Assembly: GCA_019459185.1 (NCBI GenBank)
Contig: JAIBEO010000217.1
Location: 19,405 to 83,404, forward strand
Direction of reading: 5' to 3'
DNA length: 64,000 bases
DNA from: Rhizobium sp.
Lineage (GTDB): Bacteria; Pseudomonadota; Gammaproteobacteria; Xanthomonadales; Xanthomonadaceae
Made by a program: the position numbers and the translations under genes. Below are positions 22,186-30,960 of this stretch, piece by piece. How positions within the stretch are numbered: the stretch's first letter is position 1; the number at the start of each line of letters is the position of its first letter. A model generated the notes under the pieces. It was not told where the DNA came from and searched no databases. It saw only the letters and a list, made by a program, of their open reading frames with translations.

Positions 22186-23931
22186 ATGCCCCGCCTCCGC
22201 CTGCTCGCCAGCTGCCTCGCGCTCGCCCTAGCCCTGCCGGCGCAGGCCGCGCAGCCACCCTCGCTGGCACCGGCCCTGGCCGAGATGCCGGCGTCGCCGC
22301 AGGTGCTGGCGCCGGTCATCGCGCGCTTCCGCGCCGACCTGGCCAGCCTCGAGCGCGTGCGCGACACCACCGCCGGCCCGCGCCGCCAGGCCGCGCTGTA
22401 CCAGCTCTACCGCGACTGGCAGACGCGCCTCGGCGAGCTCGACGTGGCTTCGCTGGGCCTGGAAGACCGCCTCGACGCCGCGCTGTTCCAGCGCGACCTG
22501 GCCTACCGCCTGTCCCAGCTCGAATTCCAGCGCAATCGCTACGAGGAAGCCGCCCCGCTGCTGCCCCGCGTCGACACGCTGATCGCGCTGGCCGAAGCCC
22601 GGCGCGCGCTCGAATACCCCGAGGGCCGCGCCAGCGCCGAAACCCTGCACCAGGCCCGCCAGGCCCTGGCCGACCTGCAGGCCCGGCTGGAGAAGGACCC
22701 CAAGGCCTTGGGCAGCACGCCCATCGTGGCCTACCGCGGCTCGCGCCTGCTCGAGGGCGTGCGCGCCGACCTGAAGCAGTGGCAGGAATTCCACGCCGGC
22801 TACGACCCCGACTTCAGCTGGTGGACGCGCCAGCCCTACGAGGCGCTCGACAAGCAACTGGAGGCCTACGGCGCGCTGCTGCGCGACAAGCTGGCCGGCG
22901 CCCAGGACCCGGAAACCATCATCGGCGACCCCATCGGCCGCGATGCGCTGCTGGAGGGCCTGCGCCACGAGCTGATCCCCTACACGCCCGAACAACTGAT
23001 GGACCTGGCCGAGCGCGAGCTGGCCTGGTGCCAGCGCGAGCTCGCCAAGGCCGCCACCGAAATGGGCGCCAAGGACTGGCACGAGGCGCTGGAAATCGTG
23101 AAGTCGCGCCACCCCGCCCCGGGCGAGCAGCCCAAGCTGGTGGTGGAGCTGGCCGATGAGGCCATCAACTACCTTGTCGACAACGACCTGGTGAGCGTGC
23201 CCGAACTGGCCAAACGCGACTGGCGCATGACCATGCTCTCGCCCGAATACCAGCTGCAGGCGCCGTTTTTCCTGGGCGGCCAGGACGTGTGGGTGGCCTA
23301 CCCCACCGACACCATGCCGCACGACAAGAAGCTGATGGCGCTGCGCGGCAACAACCGCCATTTCTCGCGCGCCGTGGTGCACCACGAGCTGATCCCGGGC
23401 CACCACCTGCAGTACTTCTACAACACCCGCTACCAGACCCACCGCGAGCTGTTCGACACGCCGTTCTGGACCGAGGGCTGGGCGTTGTACTGGGAGTTCC
23501 GCCTGTACGACCGCGGCTTCGCCAAGACGCCCGAGGACAGGATCGGCATGCTGTTCTGGCGCAGCCACCGCGCCGCCCGCATCCTGTTCTCGCTGGGTTT
23601 CCACCTGGGCAGGATGACGCCGGACCAGGCCGTGGACCTGCTGGTCGAACGCGTCGGCCACGAGCGCGAAAACGCCCGCGCCGAAGTGCGCCGCAGCTTC
23701 GCCGGCGACTACGGGCCGCTTTATCAGATCGCCTACATGATCGGCGGGCTGCAGTTCCGCGCCCTGCACCAGGAAATCGTCGGCGCCGGCAAGATGAGCG
23801 AACGCGAATTCCACGACGCCATCCTCAAGGGCGGCCCCATGCCCGTCGCCGCCGTGCGCGCACGCCTGCGCGGCGAAGTGCCCGCCGGCGAGCTCAAGGC
23901 CGACTGGAAGTTCTACGACTTCGGGAAGTAG
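22186..23931 (+). CDS. DUF885 family secreted metallopeptidase-like protein
   Basis: A protein of 581 residues with signal peptide MPRLRLLASCLALALALPAQA. The family motif HHELIPGHHLQ supplies the likely zinc ligands and the catalytic glutamate. It is followed by a long helical domain with TEGWALYWE, another conserved block of the family. DUF885 proteins look like M3/M32-type gluzincins; their substrates are mostly unknown. The ATG at 22186 was chosen because it starts the signal peptide. It is followed by a strong convergent hairpin before dksA. Confidence 0.85.
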   Translation: MPRLRLLASCLALALALPAQAAQPPSLAPALAEMPASPQVLAPVIARFRADLASLERVRDTTAGPRRQAALYQLYRDWQTRLGELDVASLGLEDRLDAALFQRDLAYRLSQLEFQRNRYEEAAPLLPRVDTLIALAEARRALEYPEGRASAETLHQARQALADLQARLEKDPKALGSTPIVAYRGSRLLEGVRADLKQWQEFHAGYDPDFSWWTRQPYEALDKQLEAYGALLRDKLAGAQDPETIIGDPIGRDALLEGLRHELIPYTPEQLMDLAERELAWCQRELAKAATEMGAKDWHEALEIVKSRHPAPGEQPKLVVELADEAINYLVDNDLVSVPELAKRDWRMTMLSPEYQLQAPFFLGGQDVWVAYPTDTMPHDKKLMALRGNNRHFSRAVVHHELIPGHHLQYFYNTRYQTHRELFDTPFWTEGWALYWEFRLYDRGFAKTPEDRIGMLFWRSHRAARILFSLGFHLGRMTPDQAVDLLVERVGHERENARAEVRRSFAGDYGPLYQIAYMIGGLQFRALHQEIVGAGKMSEREFHDAILKGGPMPVAAVRARLRGEVPAGELKADWKFYDFGK

Positions 23932-23978
23932 GACTTTTTGCCACAGATTTACGCGGACGACCGCGGATAGAGCCAAAT

Positions 23979-24040
23979 AAAAATGGGGTGCCAGAACAAA
24001 TTTTTTTTTTAAAAAAATTTGTTCTCGCCACCCCATTTTT
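23979..24040. terminator. long AT-rich inverted repeat between convergent genes
   Basis: The arms (about 23979-24007 and 24011-24039) share TGGGGT, then a small unmatched GCC/GGCG bulge, then AGAACAAATTTTTTT with its complement, around a three-T loop. With A- and T-runs at both ends it can act as a terminator in both directions for the DUF885 gene and dksA. Just upstream (23938-23977) is an ACGCGGA..ACCGCGGAT motif that resembles the arms of the element at 36180-36359. Confidence 0.7.
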
Positions 24041-24043
24041 TTT

Positions 24044-24075
24044 GGAAAAAAACAAAGCCCCGGTTTCCCGGGGCC
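24044..24075 (-). terminator. intrinsic terminator of the dksA-like gene
   Basis: On the minus strand the stem GCCCCGG-gaaa-CCGGGGC is followed by TTTGTTTTTTT. It lies 26 bases beyond the stop codon of the gene. Confidence 0.8.
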
Positions 24076-24100
24076 CTGTTCAACAGCCTGAAGCTGGGGC

Positions 24101-25033
24101 TTATTCGCCCATCTGCTTCTGGCGGTGTTCCCAACGCTCCTGGGCGTCGATGGTGCGTTCGGCGGTGAGGCGGGCTTCGAGGCGCTCGAGGCCGATTTCC
24201 TCGCCGGTGTCCACGCAGTAGCCGTAGCTGCCGTCCTCGATGCGCTTGAGCGTGCTGTCGATCTTGCTGATCAGCTTGCGGTAGCGGTCGCGGGTGCGCA
24301 GTTCCAGGCTGTTCTCGGACTCGCGGCTGGCGCGCTCGGCTTCGTCGCCGACGTCACGCACCTCCTCCTTGAGGTTCTCGATGGTCTGCTTGGACTCCTC
24401 GACCAGGTCGTCCTTCCACTGCAGCAGGCGCTGGCGGAAGTACTCGAGCTGCATCGGGCCCATGTACTCCTCCTTCGGGCTCGGCTTGTAGCCGGCCGGG
24501 AGTTCCACGCGCTCGCGCGTCGGGGCGGGTTTGATGCGCTCCGGGCGCGGCGCGGCCGGCTTGACGTAACCGGCGCGCACGCCGGTGCCGGTGCGCGTGG
24601 CCGGGGCCACCTTGGCGGCCACCGGGGCGGGCGCGGGCTTCGACGGTGCGGCGGCCGGCTTGGCCTTCGCGGCCACCGGAGCCGGCGCGGGCTTGGCCGC
24701 GGGCTTCGGGGCGGCCTTGGCGACGGGCTTCGGCGCCGGCTTCGGCGCGGCCTTGGCGGCCGGCTTGGGTGCGGGCTTGGCCTTGGCCACCGGCTTCGCG
24801 GCCGGCTTGGCCTTGGCCACGGCCTTCTTCACCGGCTTGGCGGCCGGTTTGGCCTTCGCGACGGGCTTGGCGGCCTTCTTGGCCACGGGCTTGACGACCT
24901 TCTTGGCGACCTTCTTGGCGGGCTTGGCGGCCGGCTTGGCCTTCGCAACCGGCTTCTTCACCGGCTTGGCGACCTTGACGGGCTTCTTGGCGGCCGGCTT
25001 GGCGGCCTTCTTGGTGGTTTTCTTGGCGGCCAC
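24101..25033 (-). CDS. dksA: DksA-family RNA polymerase regulator with long Lys/Ala/Pro-rich N-terminus
   Basis: A protein of 310 residues. Residues 1 to about 150 are a low-complexity tail of repeated Lys-Pro-Ala units, resembling a histone H1 tail. The DksA domain covers about 190-310. The coiled-coil tip reads GDEAERAS (229-236), close to the DxxDxA tip that reaches into the polymerase secondary channel. The zinc finger is degenerate: only Cys273 (GYCVDTGEEIG) remains, and the positions of the other three cysteines hold Thr, Thr and Ala. This resembles zinc-free DksA forms. It likely modulates transcription with ppGpp. It starts at GTG with GAGAGGA before it and is divergent from yidD. Confidence 0.88.
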   Translation of the reverse strand: MAAKKTTKKAAKPAAKKPVKVAKPVKKPVAKAKPAAKPAKKVAKKVVKPVAKKAAKPVAKAKPAAKPVKKAVAKAKPAAKPVAKAKPAPKPAAKAAPKPAPKPVAKAAPKPAAKPAPAPVAAKAKPAAAPSKPAPAPVAAKVAPATRTGTGVRAGYVKPAAPRPERIKPAPTRERVELPAGYKPSPKEEYMGPMQLEYFRQRLLQWKDDLVEESKQTIENLKEEVRDVGDEAERASRESENSLELRTRDRYRKLISKIDSTLKRIEDGSYGYCVDTGEEIGLERLEARLTAERTIDAQERWEHRQKQMGE

Positions 25034-25107
25034 TAGGGCGATTCCTCTCTTTCCTTGAGGCTCGAAGGCGGCGTGTTATAGCCTAGTCCTCCACGAGCAG
25101 CAACCTT

Positions 25108-25371
25108 ATGCCGGCCGCCCCGCCGGCGCAATCCGTGAAAAAGCCCGTCATCCTGCTGCTGCGCGGCTACAAGCTGGCCATCAGCCCCCTGCTGGGCCAG
25201 CGCTGCCGCTTCTATCCCAGCTGTTCCACCTACACCATGGAAGCCGTGGAGCGCTTCGGCGTGCTGCGCGGCGGCTGGCTGGGCGCCAAGCGCATCGGCC
25301 GCTGCCACCCGTTCAACCCCGGCGGCGTGGACCCCGTGCCGGAAACCTGGCCCGGCGAGGACAAGCCATGA
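25108..25371 (+). CDS. yidD: membrane protein insertion efficiency factor YidD
   Basis: A small protein of 87 residues with the family core: [33 protein letters not shown] (three conserved cysteines with RCHPF) and [12 protein letters not shown]. It helps YidC-dependent membrane insertion at the inner membrane. Its usual neighbours rpmH, rnpA and yidC are not here. The stop overlaps the next start by four bases. Confidence 0.93.
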   Translation: MPAAPPAQSVKKPVILLLRGYKLAISPLLGQRCRFYPSCSTYTMEAVERFGVLRGGWLGAKRIGRCHPFNPGGVDPVPETWPGEDKP

Positions 25372-26195
25372 GCCGGCGCCCTGCCCGGAGCGCCCTGCTC
25401 GCCTGGCTGCTGCTGGCCCTGGCCCCGGCCGGCCACGCCGCCACGCAGCTCCCCGGGCGCGTGTCGCAGGGCGACCTGGTGCTCGGGCGCACCACGCCGG
25501 GCAGCCAGGTGGCCTACGGCGAACGCAGCCTGCGGGTGGACGCGCAGGGCCGTTTCGTCTTCGGCGTGGGCCGCGATGAAACCGGCCCCGTGCGCCTGAC
25601 CGTGCTGCACGCCGACGGCCGCATGGAAACGGTCGAGTCGCCGGTGCAGCCGCGCCAATGGAAAATCGAGCGCGTGGACGGCGTGCCGCAATCCACCGTG
25701 ACGCCTTCGCCGGAGATCGCCGCGCGCATCGCCCGCGAACAGGCCGAGGTGTCGGCCGCGCGCGCACGCGACGACGCCCGCAGCGACTTCGCCGCCGGCT
25801 TCCGCTGGCCGGTCACCGGCCGGGTCAGCGGCGTCTACGGCAGCCAGCGCATCTACAACGGCGAACCGCGTTCGCCGCACTCCGGCCTGGACGTGGCCGC
25901 GAAGGCCGGCACGCCGCTGCACGCGCCGGCGCCGGGCGTGGTCACCTTCGCCAAACCCGAGCTCTACCTCACCGGCGGCACCGTGCTCGTCGACCACGGC
26001 CACGGCGTAAGCTCGAACTTCCTGCATCTGAGCCGCATCGACGTGAAAGTGGGCGATCGCGTGGACGCGGGCCAGGTGATCGGCCTGGTCGGCGCCACCG
26101 GCCGCGCCACCGGCCCGCACATGCACTGGGGAATGAACTGGTTCGACGTGCGGGTGGATCCGCAAACCCTGCTCGACCCCACCGGCAACCGCTGA
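25368..26195 (+). CDS. secreted M23 (LytM) metallopeptidase
   Basis: A protein of 275 residues with a signal peptide ([16 protein letters not shown]). A small beta domain spans about 30-100. The C-terminal M23 domain (about 140-270) has the zinc motif HSGLD (in [10 protein letters not shown]) and the second site HMHWG, so it looks active against peptidoglycan peptide bridges. The ATGA overlap with yidD indicates coupling. The next gene is another M23 protein, 12 bases on. Confidence 0.88.
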   Translation: MSRRPARSALLAWLLLALAPAGHAATQLPGRVSQGDLVLGRTTPGSQVAYGERSLRVDAQGRFVFGVGRDETGPVRLTVLHADGRMETVESPVQPRQWKIERVDGVPQSTVTPSPEIAARIAREQAEVSAARARDDARSDFAAGFRWPVTGRVSGVYGSQRIYNGEPRSPHSGLDVAAKAGTPLHAPAPGVVTFAKPELYLTGGTVLVDHGHGVSSNFLHLSRIDVKVGDRVDAGQVIGLVGATGRATGPHMHWGMNWFDVRVDPQTLLDPTGNR

Positions 26196-26207
26196 ACGGA
26201 GGTTCCC

Positions 26208-27746
26208 ATGCGCCAGACCGCCCTGCTCGCCGCCTGCGCCGCGCTGCTGGCCCTGCCCGCCCACGCGGTGCCGCCCGATGGTGGCCACGCCCTACCGGCG
26301 GACGCCGCCATGGACCAGGTGTCCGAGGCGCAGGACCGCCGCATGGTGGAAAAGGTGGCCGCCAACATCGAACGCCTGCGCGCCGAGGGCCGCCTGCCCG
26401 ACAGCGTGGCGCCGAAAGTCGGCGGCCTGGCCTGGCCGCTGGGCCCGGTGCCGGGCGTCGGCGTGGACTGGCACGGCATTTCCGGCTTCGTCGACCTCAA
26501 CCTGGCCTGGCCCAACCAGATCCGCGACTACACCTGCGGCACCCGCACCTACGACACCAGCGCCGGCTACAACCACCGCGGCACCGACTATTTCATCTGG
26601 CCCTTCCCCTGGCACCTGATGGACACGGCGCCGGTGGACATCCGCGCCGCCGCGCCGGGCACGCTCATCGAGAAGCAGGACGGCTACAACGACCGCTCCT
26701 GCAACTGGGACGCGCCCGACACCGCCAACTACGTGATCATCCTGCACGCCGACGGCACCATCGCCCGCTACCTGCACATGAAGCGCGGCAGCGTGACGCC
26801 GCTGCCCATCGGCACGCAGATCGCCGCCGGGCAGGTGCTGGGCAAGGTCGGCAGCTCGGGCATTTCCACCGGGCCGCACCTGCATTTCGAGGTGCGCGCC
26901 AGCAACAACGTCAACGCGCCCACCGTGGAACCGCACCAGGGCGCCTGCAACGCTTCCAGCTCCACCTGGGCGCAGCAGCGGCCCTACCGCGACCCAGCCA
27001 TCAACCGCATCAGCACCCATTCCGGCGGGCCGGTGTTCCCGAACTGCCCGAACACGGTGGACCAGCCGAAGTTCAAGGACGTCTTCCAGCCCGGTGACCC
27101 GATCAGCTTCCTGGCCGCCTACCGCGACATCGGCCGCGGCATGATCAGCAGCTTCCGCGTGCTTCGCCCGGACGGCAGCCCGTTCGCCAACTGGACCTTC
27201 GACATGGCCGAAGATCCCGGCGCGCCCGCGTACTACAACGGCGCCTACTGGTACTGGAACAACACCCTGCCCGCCAACGCCCCGCAAGGCCTCTGGACCT
27301 ACGAGGCGGAGTTCGCCGGCAAGGTGAAGCGCCACACCTTCCGCGTCGGCAGCGCGGTGAACGCGATCAACGACACCCGCGGCCTGATGGGCGCGTGGTT
27401 CGAGCCCAGCACCAGCGGCCAGGGCCTCGAGGTGCTGTGGATCAACGGCGAAACCCTGCTGGTGTTCTTCTACGGCCACCAGGACGACGGCGGGAACATT
27501 TTCCTGCTCGGCCAGCGCACCGGGCCCTTCGACTACGGCCAGCCACTGGTGCTGGAAATGCGCGCCACCACCGGCGGGCGCTTCAACCAGTTCGACGCGG
27601 GCGCCATCCAGCGGCCCGTGTGGGGCAGCCTGACGCTCACGTTCGAGAACTGCGACCGTGCGCTGGCCGAACTGGCCGGCGCCGACGGCAACAAGGTGAT
27701 GGTGCTCGAGCGGCTGGGCCGCACCGAAGGGCTCGGCTGCGACTGA
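26208..27746 (+). CDS. secreted M23 family metallopeptidase with C-terminal extension
   Basis: A protein of 512 residues with signal peptide MRQTALLAACAALLALPAHA. The M23 domain (about 120-250) has HRGTD as the first zinc motif, then YLHMKRG and HLHFEVR. An extension of about 260 residues follows, rich in Trp, Gly and aromatic residues, including a beta domain around LMGAWFEPSTSGQGLEV. That stretch is a recurring extracellular module in Xanthomonadaceae proteins. It probably works in the periplasm or outside the cell. Ribosome site GGAGG is seven bases before the ATG. Confidence 0.85.
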   Translation: MRQTALLAACAALLALPAHAVPPDGGHALPADAAMDQVSEAQDRRMVEKVAANIERLRAEGRLPDSVAPKVGGLAWPLGPVPGVGVDWHGISGFVDLNLAWPNQIRDYTCGTRTYDTSAGYNHRGTDYFIWPFPWHLMDTAPVDIRAAAPGTLIEKQDGYNDRSCNWDAPDTANYVIILHADGTIARYLHMKRGSVTPLPIGTQIAAGQVLGKVGSSGISTGPHLHFEVRASNNVNAPTVEPHQGACNASSSTWAQQRPYRDPAINRISTHSGGPVFPNCPNTVDQPKFKDVFQPGDPISFLAAYRDIGRGMISSFRVLRPDGSPFANWTFDMAEDPGAPAYYNGAYWYWNNTLPANAPQGLWTYEAEFAGKVKRHTFRVGSAVNAINDTRGLMGAWFEPSTSGQGLEVLWINGETLLVFFYGHQDDGGNIFLLGQRTGPFDYGQPLVLEMRATTGGRFNQFDAGAIQRPVWGSLTLTFENCDRALAELAGADGNKVMVLERLGRTEGLGCD

Positions 27747-27758
27747 GCCCCGCCGCGG

Positions 27759-28733
27759 TCAGCGCGAGGCCAGCCCGTCGGGCAGCGCGGTGTAGCCGCC
27801 CGGCACGCCCTTGGTGGCCACGGCCACGGCGTCGTGCGGGTGCAGGCTTTCGTGGTGCGCGGCGCGCAGCCAGAAGTCGCTGATGCGCTCGTCGCGCTCC
27901 AGCGCCGCCTGCATGCGGCGGGCGGCGTCCTCGCAGAACATCAGGTTCTGGCCGTTGAGCAGGGCGAAGGCCTGCTCGTCCACGCGCTTCACCGCCGTCT
28001 GCACCGGCGTCTTGAGCGCCTGCTCGATGCGGTCGATGATTTCCACGATCGGGAAGTTCTGGAACGACGGAACCAGCCGCAGCTTCACCTCGGCGTAGCT
28101 GCGCTGGCTGTGCGGCGTGGCGCGGATGCCCTGCTCGGTGCCCAGCCAGGCCAGCACGGCCTCGCGATCGAGCGTGCCGCCTTCGGCGAAATCATTGGCG
28201 AACTGCTCCTGGATCAACTGGCGCGCCAGCGCCGCCGAACACGGACAGGTGCTGGAATATGCCACCGTCAGGCCAAGTTCGAGCGCGAACTGGCCGCGGT
28301 CCATGACGCCGGTGATCGACACTGGGTAGGTCTTCCAGCCGCTGTTGTCGCTGGCCAGCGCCGGGCGGCGCACCAGGTGCTCGAAGCGCAGGCTGACCAT
28401 GGCGCGGTCGGACAGGTCGGAGTGCGACTCCAGGAAGTCCTTCAGCAGGCGGCGCACTGCGCCCGGCGTGGCGGATTCGTTCGACAGCGCCTTGTCCACG
28501 TGCAGGTACAGGCGCGACATGTGGATGCCACGCACGTCCGGGCGCTTGAGGTTGACGAAGGCGTTGACGCGGGCGCCAGCCGTGGTGGTGCGGCCATCGT
28601 CGCCGGCCAGGCTCACGGGCATCTCGATTTCGCCCATGCCCACCCAGTCCAGCACGCCCGAATGGGCCGGCTGGGCTTCCTTGGCCACGTCGGGCAGCAC
28701 GCGGGCGGTGTTATCGAGGTTGCTGGGGGCCAT
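27759..28733 (-). CDS. folE2: GTP cyclohydrolase FolE2
   Basis: A protein of 324 residues of the GCYH-IB family, which turns GTP into dihydroneopterin triphosphate for folate synthesis and can work with metals other than zinc. The conserved active-site cysteine lies in YSSTCPCSAAL, and LNGQNLMFCEDAARR is another family block. The ATG starting MAPSNLDN is preferred over an upstream in-frame start. It converges on the second M23 gene with a 12-base gap. Confidence 0.92.
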   Translation of the reverse strand: MAPSNLDNTARVLPDVAKEAQPAHSGVLDWVGMGEIEMPVSLAGDDGRTTTAGARVNAFVNLKRPDVRGIHMSRLYLHVDKALSNESATPGAVRRLLKDFLESHSDLSDRAMVSLRFEHLVRRPALASDNSGWKTYPVSITGVMDRGQFALELGLTVAYSSTCPCSAALARQLIQEQFANDFAEGGTLDREAVLAWLGTEQGIRATPHSQRSYAEVKLRLVPSFQNFPIVEIIDRIEQALKTPVQTAVKRVDEQAFALLNGQNLMFCEDAARRMQAALERDERISDFWLRAAHHESLHPHDAVAVATKGVPGGYTALPDGLASR

Positions 28734-28835
28734 GGCGGCTCTCCTGGAAGATTCGAACGTCAAGCTAGATGGGGCGGGATGCAGGTTACGTCAATGTGGC
28801 GGAAGCGCCGCCGGGACGCGACGCAACGTTGCGTC

Positions 28836-29600
28836 TCAGGCCCGTCGGGCGAGCCGCCAGGCCCGCAGCAGCGTGGCCACCGGGCCGGGCGGGTCGAAGC
28901 CGCGGCCCTTGGCCAGGCGCGCCAGCCGCGCGCGGTCGAAGCCGCTGCGCAGGCGACGGAACAGGCTGTCGTGGGCGCGCGCCTCGGGCAGTTCGGCGGC
29001 CAGCGCGGCCGCCCAGTCGCACAGCAGGGGTTCGCCCTGCCCGGCCGCGACCTGGGCCGCGGTGAGCCCGTGCCGGGCCAGCAGGTTCATGGGCAGCAGG
29101 GCCTGGTCGTCGGCGGCCAGGCCGGCGGGCAGCCGCTGCAGCAGCAGGTGCACGGCCAGTGCGCGGGCATCGTGCTCGCCGGCGCGGGCGCCGAACACCG
29201 CGGCTTCCACTTCGGCCAGCGCCGTCGACAGCGGCATCACCTGGCCCAAGGCTTGCGCGACGTCGGCGGGGCGCTGTTCGTCCACCACCTGGCGCATCAG
29301 GGCCTGGCCCAGGCGCGGCCAGTCGGCAGCGGCGCCGAGCAGCGGTGCCGTCACCGGGTGGCGGCTGCGGCCGTCGGCCAGGTTGGCCAGTTCTTCGGCC
29401 CACCACTGGCTCTTCACGGCCGAAACGCGCACGTCGCTGAGCTCGAAGCCGGCCTCGCGCAGTTCATGCACCAGCGCACCCCAGGCGCGGAAACGCAGGC
29501 GCTGGTCTTGCGGGCAGAACACTTCGGCCTGGGCCATTTCCGGCTCGCGCCGGTGCCACTTGGCCACGAAGTGGGCGATGGCCTGGTCGTTGCCGCTCAT
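28836..29600 (-). CDS. squalene/phytoene synthase-like protein, probably degenerate
   Basis: A protein of 254 residues. The block AVKSQWWAEELANLADGRSRHPVTAPL matches the helical core of squalene/phytoene synthases. However, I cannot find the two Asp-rich metal motifs (DxxxD) needed for prenyl diphosphate condensation. It is the last gene of a run in which every pair overlaps by one or four bases (mtaD-ubiG-gph-this gene). A role in isoprenoid quinone or membrane lipid metabolism is possible, but the missing motifs argue against a normal synthase. Confidence 0.7.
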   Translation of the reverse strand: MSGNDQAIAHFVAKWHRREPEMAQAEVFCPQDQRLRFRAWGALVHELREAGFELSDVRVSAVKSQWWAEELANLADGRSRHPVTAPLLGAAADWPRLGQALMRQVVDEQRPADVAQALGQVMPLSTALAEVEAAVFGARAGEHDARALAVHLLLQRLPAGLAADDQALLPMNLLARHGLTAAQVAAGQGEPLLCDWAAALAAELPEARAHDSLFRRLRSGFDRARLARLAKGRGFDPPGPVATLLRAWRLARRA

Positions 29601-30253
29601 GGCAGCAGGGCCAGCACGTCGGTGGCGCGGGCGGCGACGTGGTCGGCCTGCCAGCGGTGCGGGTCGTCGCCATCCTCGCGGTAGCCCCAGAGCGCGGCCA
29701 CGCTGGGCATGCCGGCGGCGCGGGCCGCCTGCACGTCGCGCAGGTCGTCGCCGACGTACAGCGCGCTCGCGGCTTCAATGCCCAGCTGCGAGCAGGCGTG
29801 GTGCAGCGGCGCCGGGTCGGGCTTGCGCGTGGGCAGGGTGTCGCCGCCCACGAGCACGGCGCAGCGCTGGCGCCAGCCGAAACCTTCCACCACGCCGCGG
29901 GCCAGGCCCTCGGGCTTGTTGGTGACGATGCCCCAGCGGATGCCGCGCGCGTCCAGCGCCGCCAGCAGTTCTTCGACGCCGTCGAACAGCAGGCTGTCCA
30001 CCGCCAGCGCCTCGCCGTAGTAGCGCAGGAACACCGGCAGCAGCGGCTCGCGCTGGGCTTCGGAGAAATCGGGGAAGGACACGGCCAGCATGGCCCGGCC
30101 GCCCTTGGAAACCACCTGGCGCAGGCGTTCGTAGGCCACCGGCGGGCGGCCGTGGTCGGCGAGCACGCGGTTTGCGGCGCGCGCCAGGTCGGGCGCGCTG
30201 TCTACCAGGGTGCCGTCGAGGTCGAACAGCACCGCGCCGGGCGCGTCCGCCAT
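29597..30253 (-). CDS. gph: phosphoglycolate phosphatase (HAD family)
   Basis: A protein of 218 residues. The HAD nucleophile motif is DLDGTLVDS near the N-terminus, motif II is VTNKPE, and motifs III/IV are RKPDPAPL and YVGDDLRDVQAA. It removes phosphate from 2-phosphoglycolate, among other small phosphates. Start MADAPG at 30253 overlaps the ubiG stop; its own stop overlaps the next gene by four bases. Pairing with ubiG is common in proteobacteria. Confidence 0.92.
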   Translation of the reverse strand: MADAPGAVLFDLDGTLVDSAPDLARAANRVLADHGRPPVAYERLRQVVSKGGRAMLAVSFPDFSEAQREPLLPVFLRYYGEALAVDSLLFDGVEELLAALDARGIRWGIVTNKPEGLARGVVEGFGWRQRCAVLVGGDTLPTRKPDPAPLHHACSQLGIEAASALYVGDDLRDVQAARAAGMPSVAALWGYREDGDDPHRWQADHVAARATDVLALLP

Positions 30254-30960
30254 CAGGGCTTCACCGCGCAGGCGAGGTAGTTCACCGCGGTCGGGCCGCC
30301 CACCCAGGCCTTGTGGCGCAGCGGGTCGTAGGCCAGGCCGCTGACGTCGTCCAGGCGCAGGCCGGCGGCGCGCAGCCAGGCCGCCAGCTCGGACGGGCGG
30401 ATGAACTGCTTGTAGTCGTGCGTGCCCTTGGGCAGCAGGCGCGCCACGTATTCGGCGCCGACGATGGCGACGGCGAAGGCCGCCGGCGTGCGGTTGAGCG
30501 TGGAAACCAGCAGCGTGCCACCCGGCCTGAGCAGGGTGGCGCAGGCCTGCAGCACCGCGCCCGGATCGGGCACGTGCTCGAGCATTTCCATGCAGGTGAT
30601 GGCGTCGAAGGCGCCGGGCATTTCCTGCGCCAGCGATTCCACCGACTGCAGGCGGTAGTCGACCTTGCGGCCCGATTCGAGCAGGTGCAGCCGGGCGACG
30701 TCGATGAGTTCCGGCGCGAGGTCGAGCGCGATGACTTCGGCACCCTCGCCCGCCAGCGCCTCGCTGAGGAGGCCGCCGCCGCAACCCACGTCGAGCACGC
30801 GGGCACCGGCCAGCGCGACGCGGTCGCGCACATAGCCCAGGCGAACCGGGTTGAGTTCGTGCAGCGGGCGCTCCGGGCCCTGCGGGTCCCACCAACGGCT
30901 GGCGAGGGCGCCGAACTTGTCGAGTTCGGCCTGGCTGGCATTGGTGTGCGTGGCGTTCAT
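30253..30960 (-). CDS. ubiG: ubiquinone biosynthesis O-methyltransferase
   Basis: SAM-dependent methyltransferase of 235 residues that performs both O-methylations of ubiquinone synthesis. [17 protein letters not shown] at the start is a UbiG hallmark. The SAM site is [13 protein letters not shown], and [10 protein letters not shown] and [15 protein letters not shown] are further signatures. It overlaps mtaD by four bases upstream and gph by one downstream. Confidence 0.95.
   Translation of the reverse strand: MNATHTNASQAELDKFGALASRWWDPQGPERPLHELNPVRLGYVRDRVALAGARVLDVGCGGGLLSEALAGEGAEVIALDLAPELIDVARLHLLESGRKVDYRLQSVESLAQEMPGAFDAITCMEMLEHVPDPGAVLQACATLLRPGGTLLVSTLNRTPAAFAVAIVGAEYVARLLPKGTHDYKQFIRPSELAAWLRAAGLRLDDVSGLAYDPLRHKAWVGGPTAVNYLACAVKP

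Noticed and set aside
22228-24036. 600-codon minus-strand frame opposite the DUF885 gene
   Set aside because: Its composition is His/Gln/Val/Gly-rich nonsense typical of antisense shadow frames, with no domain, and the plus-strand gene is well supported.
24480-25033. Repeated GC-rich units resembling a minisatellite or CRISPR-like array
   Set aside because: They are the codons of the Lys-Pro-Ala tail of the DksA protein, in frame, without regular spacers.
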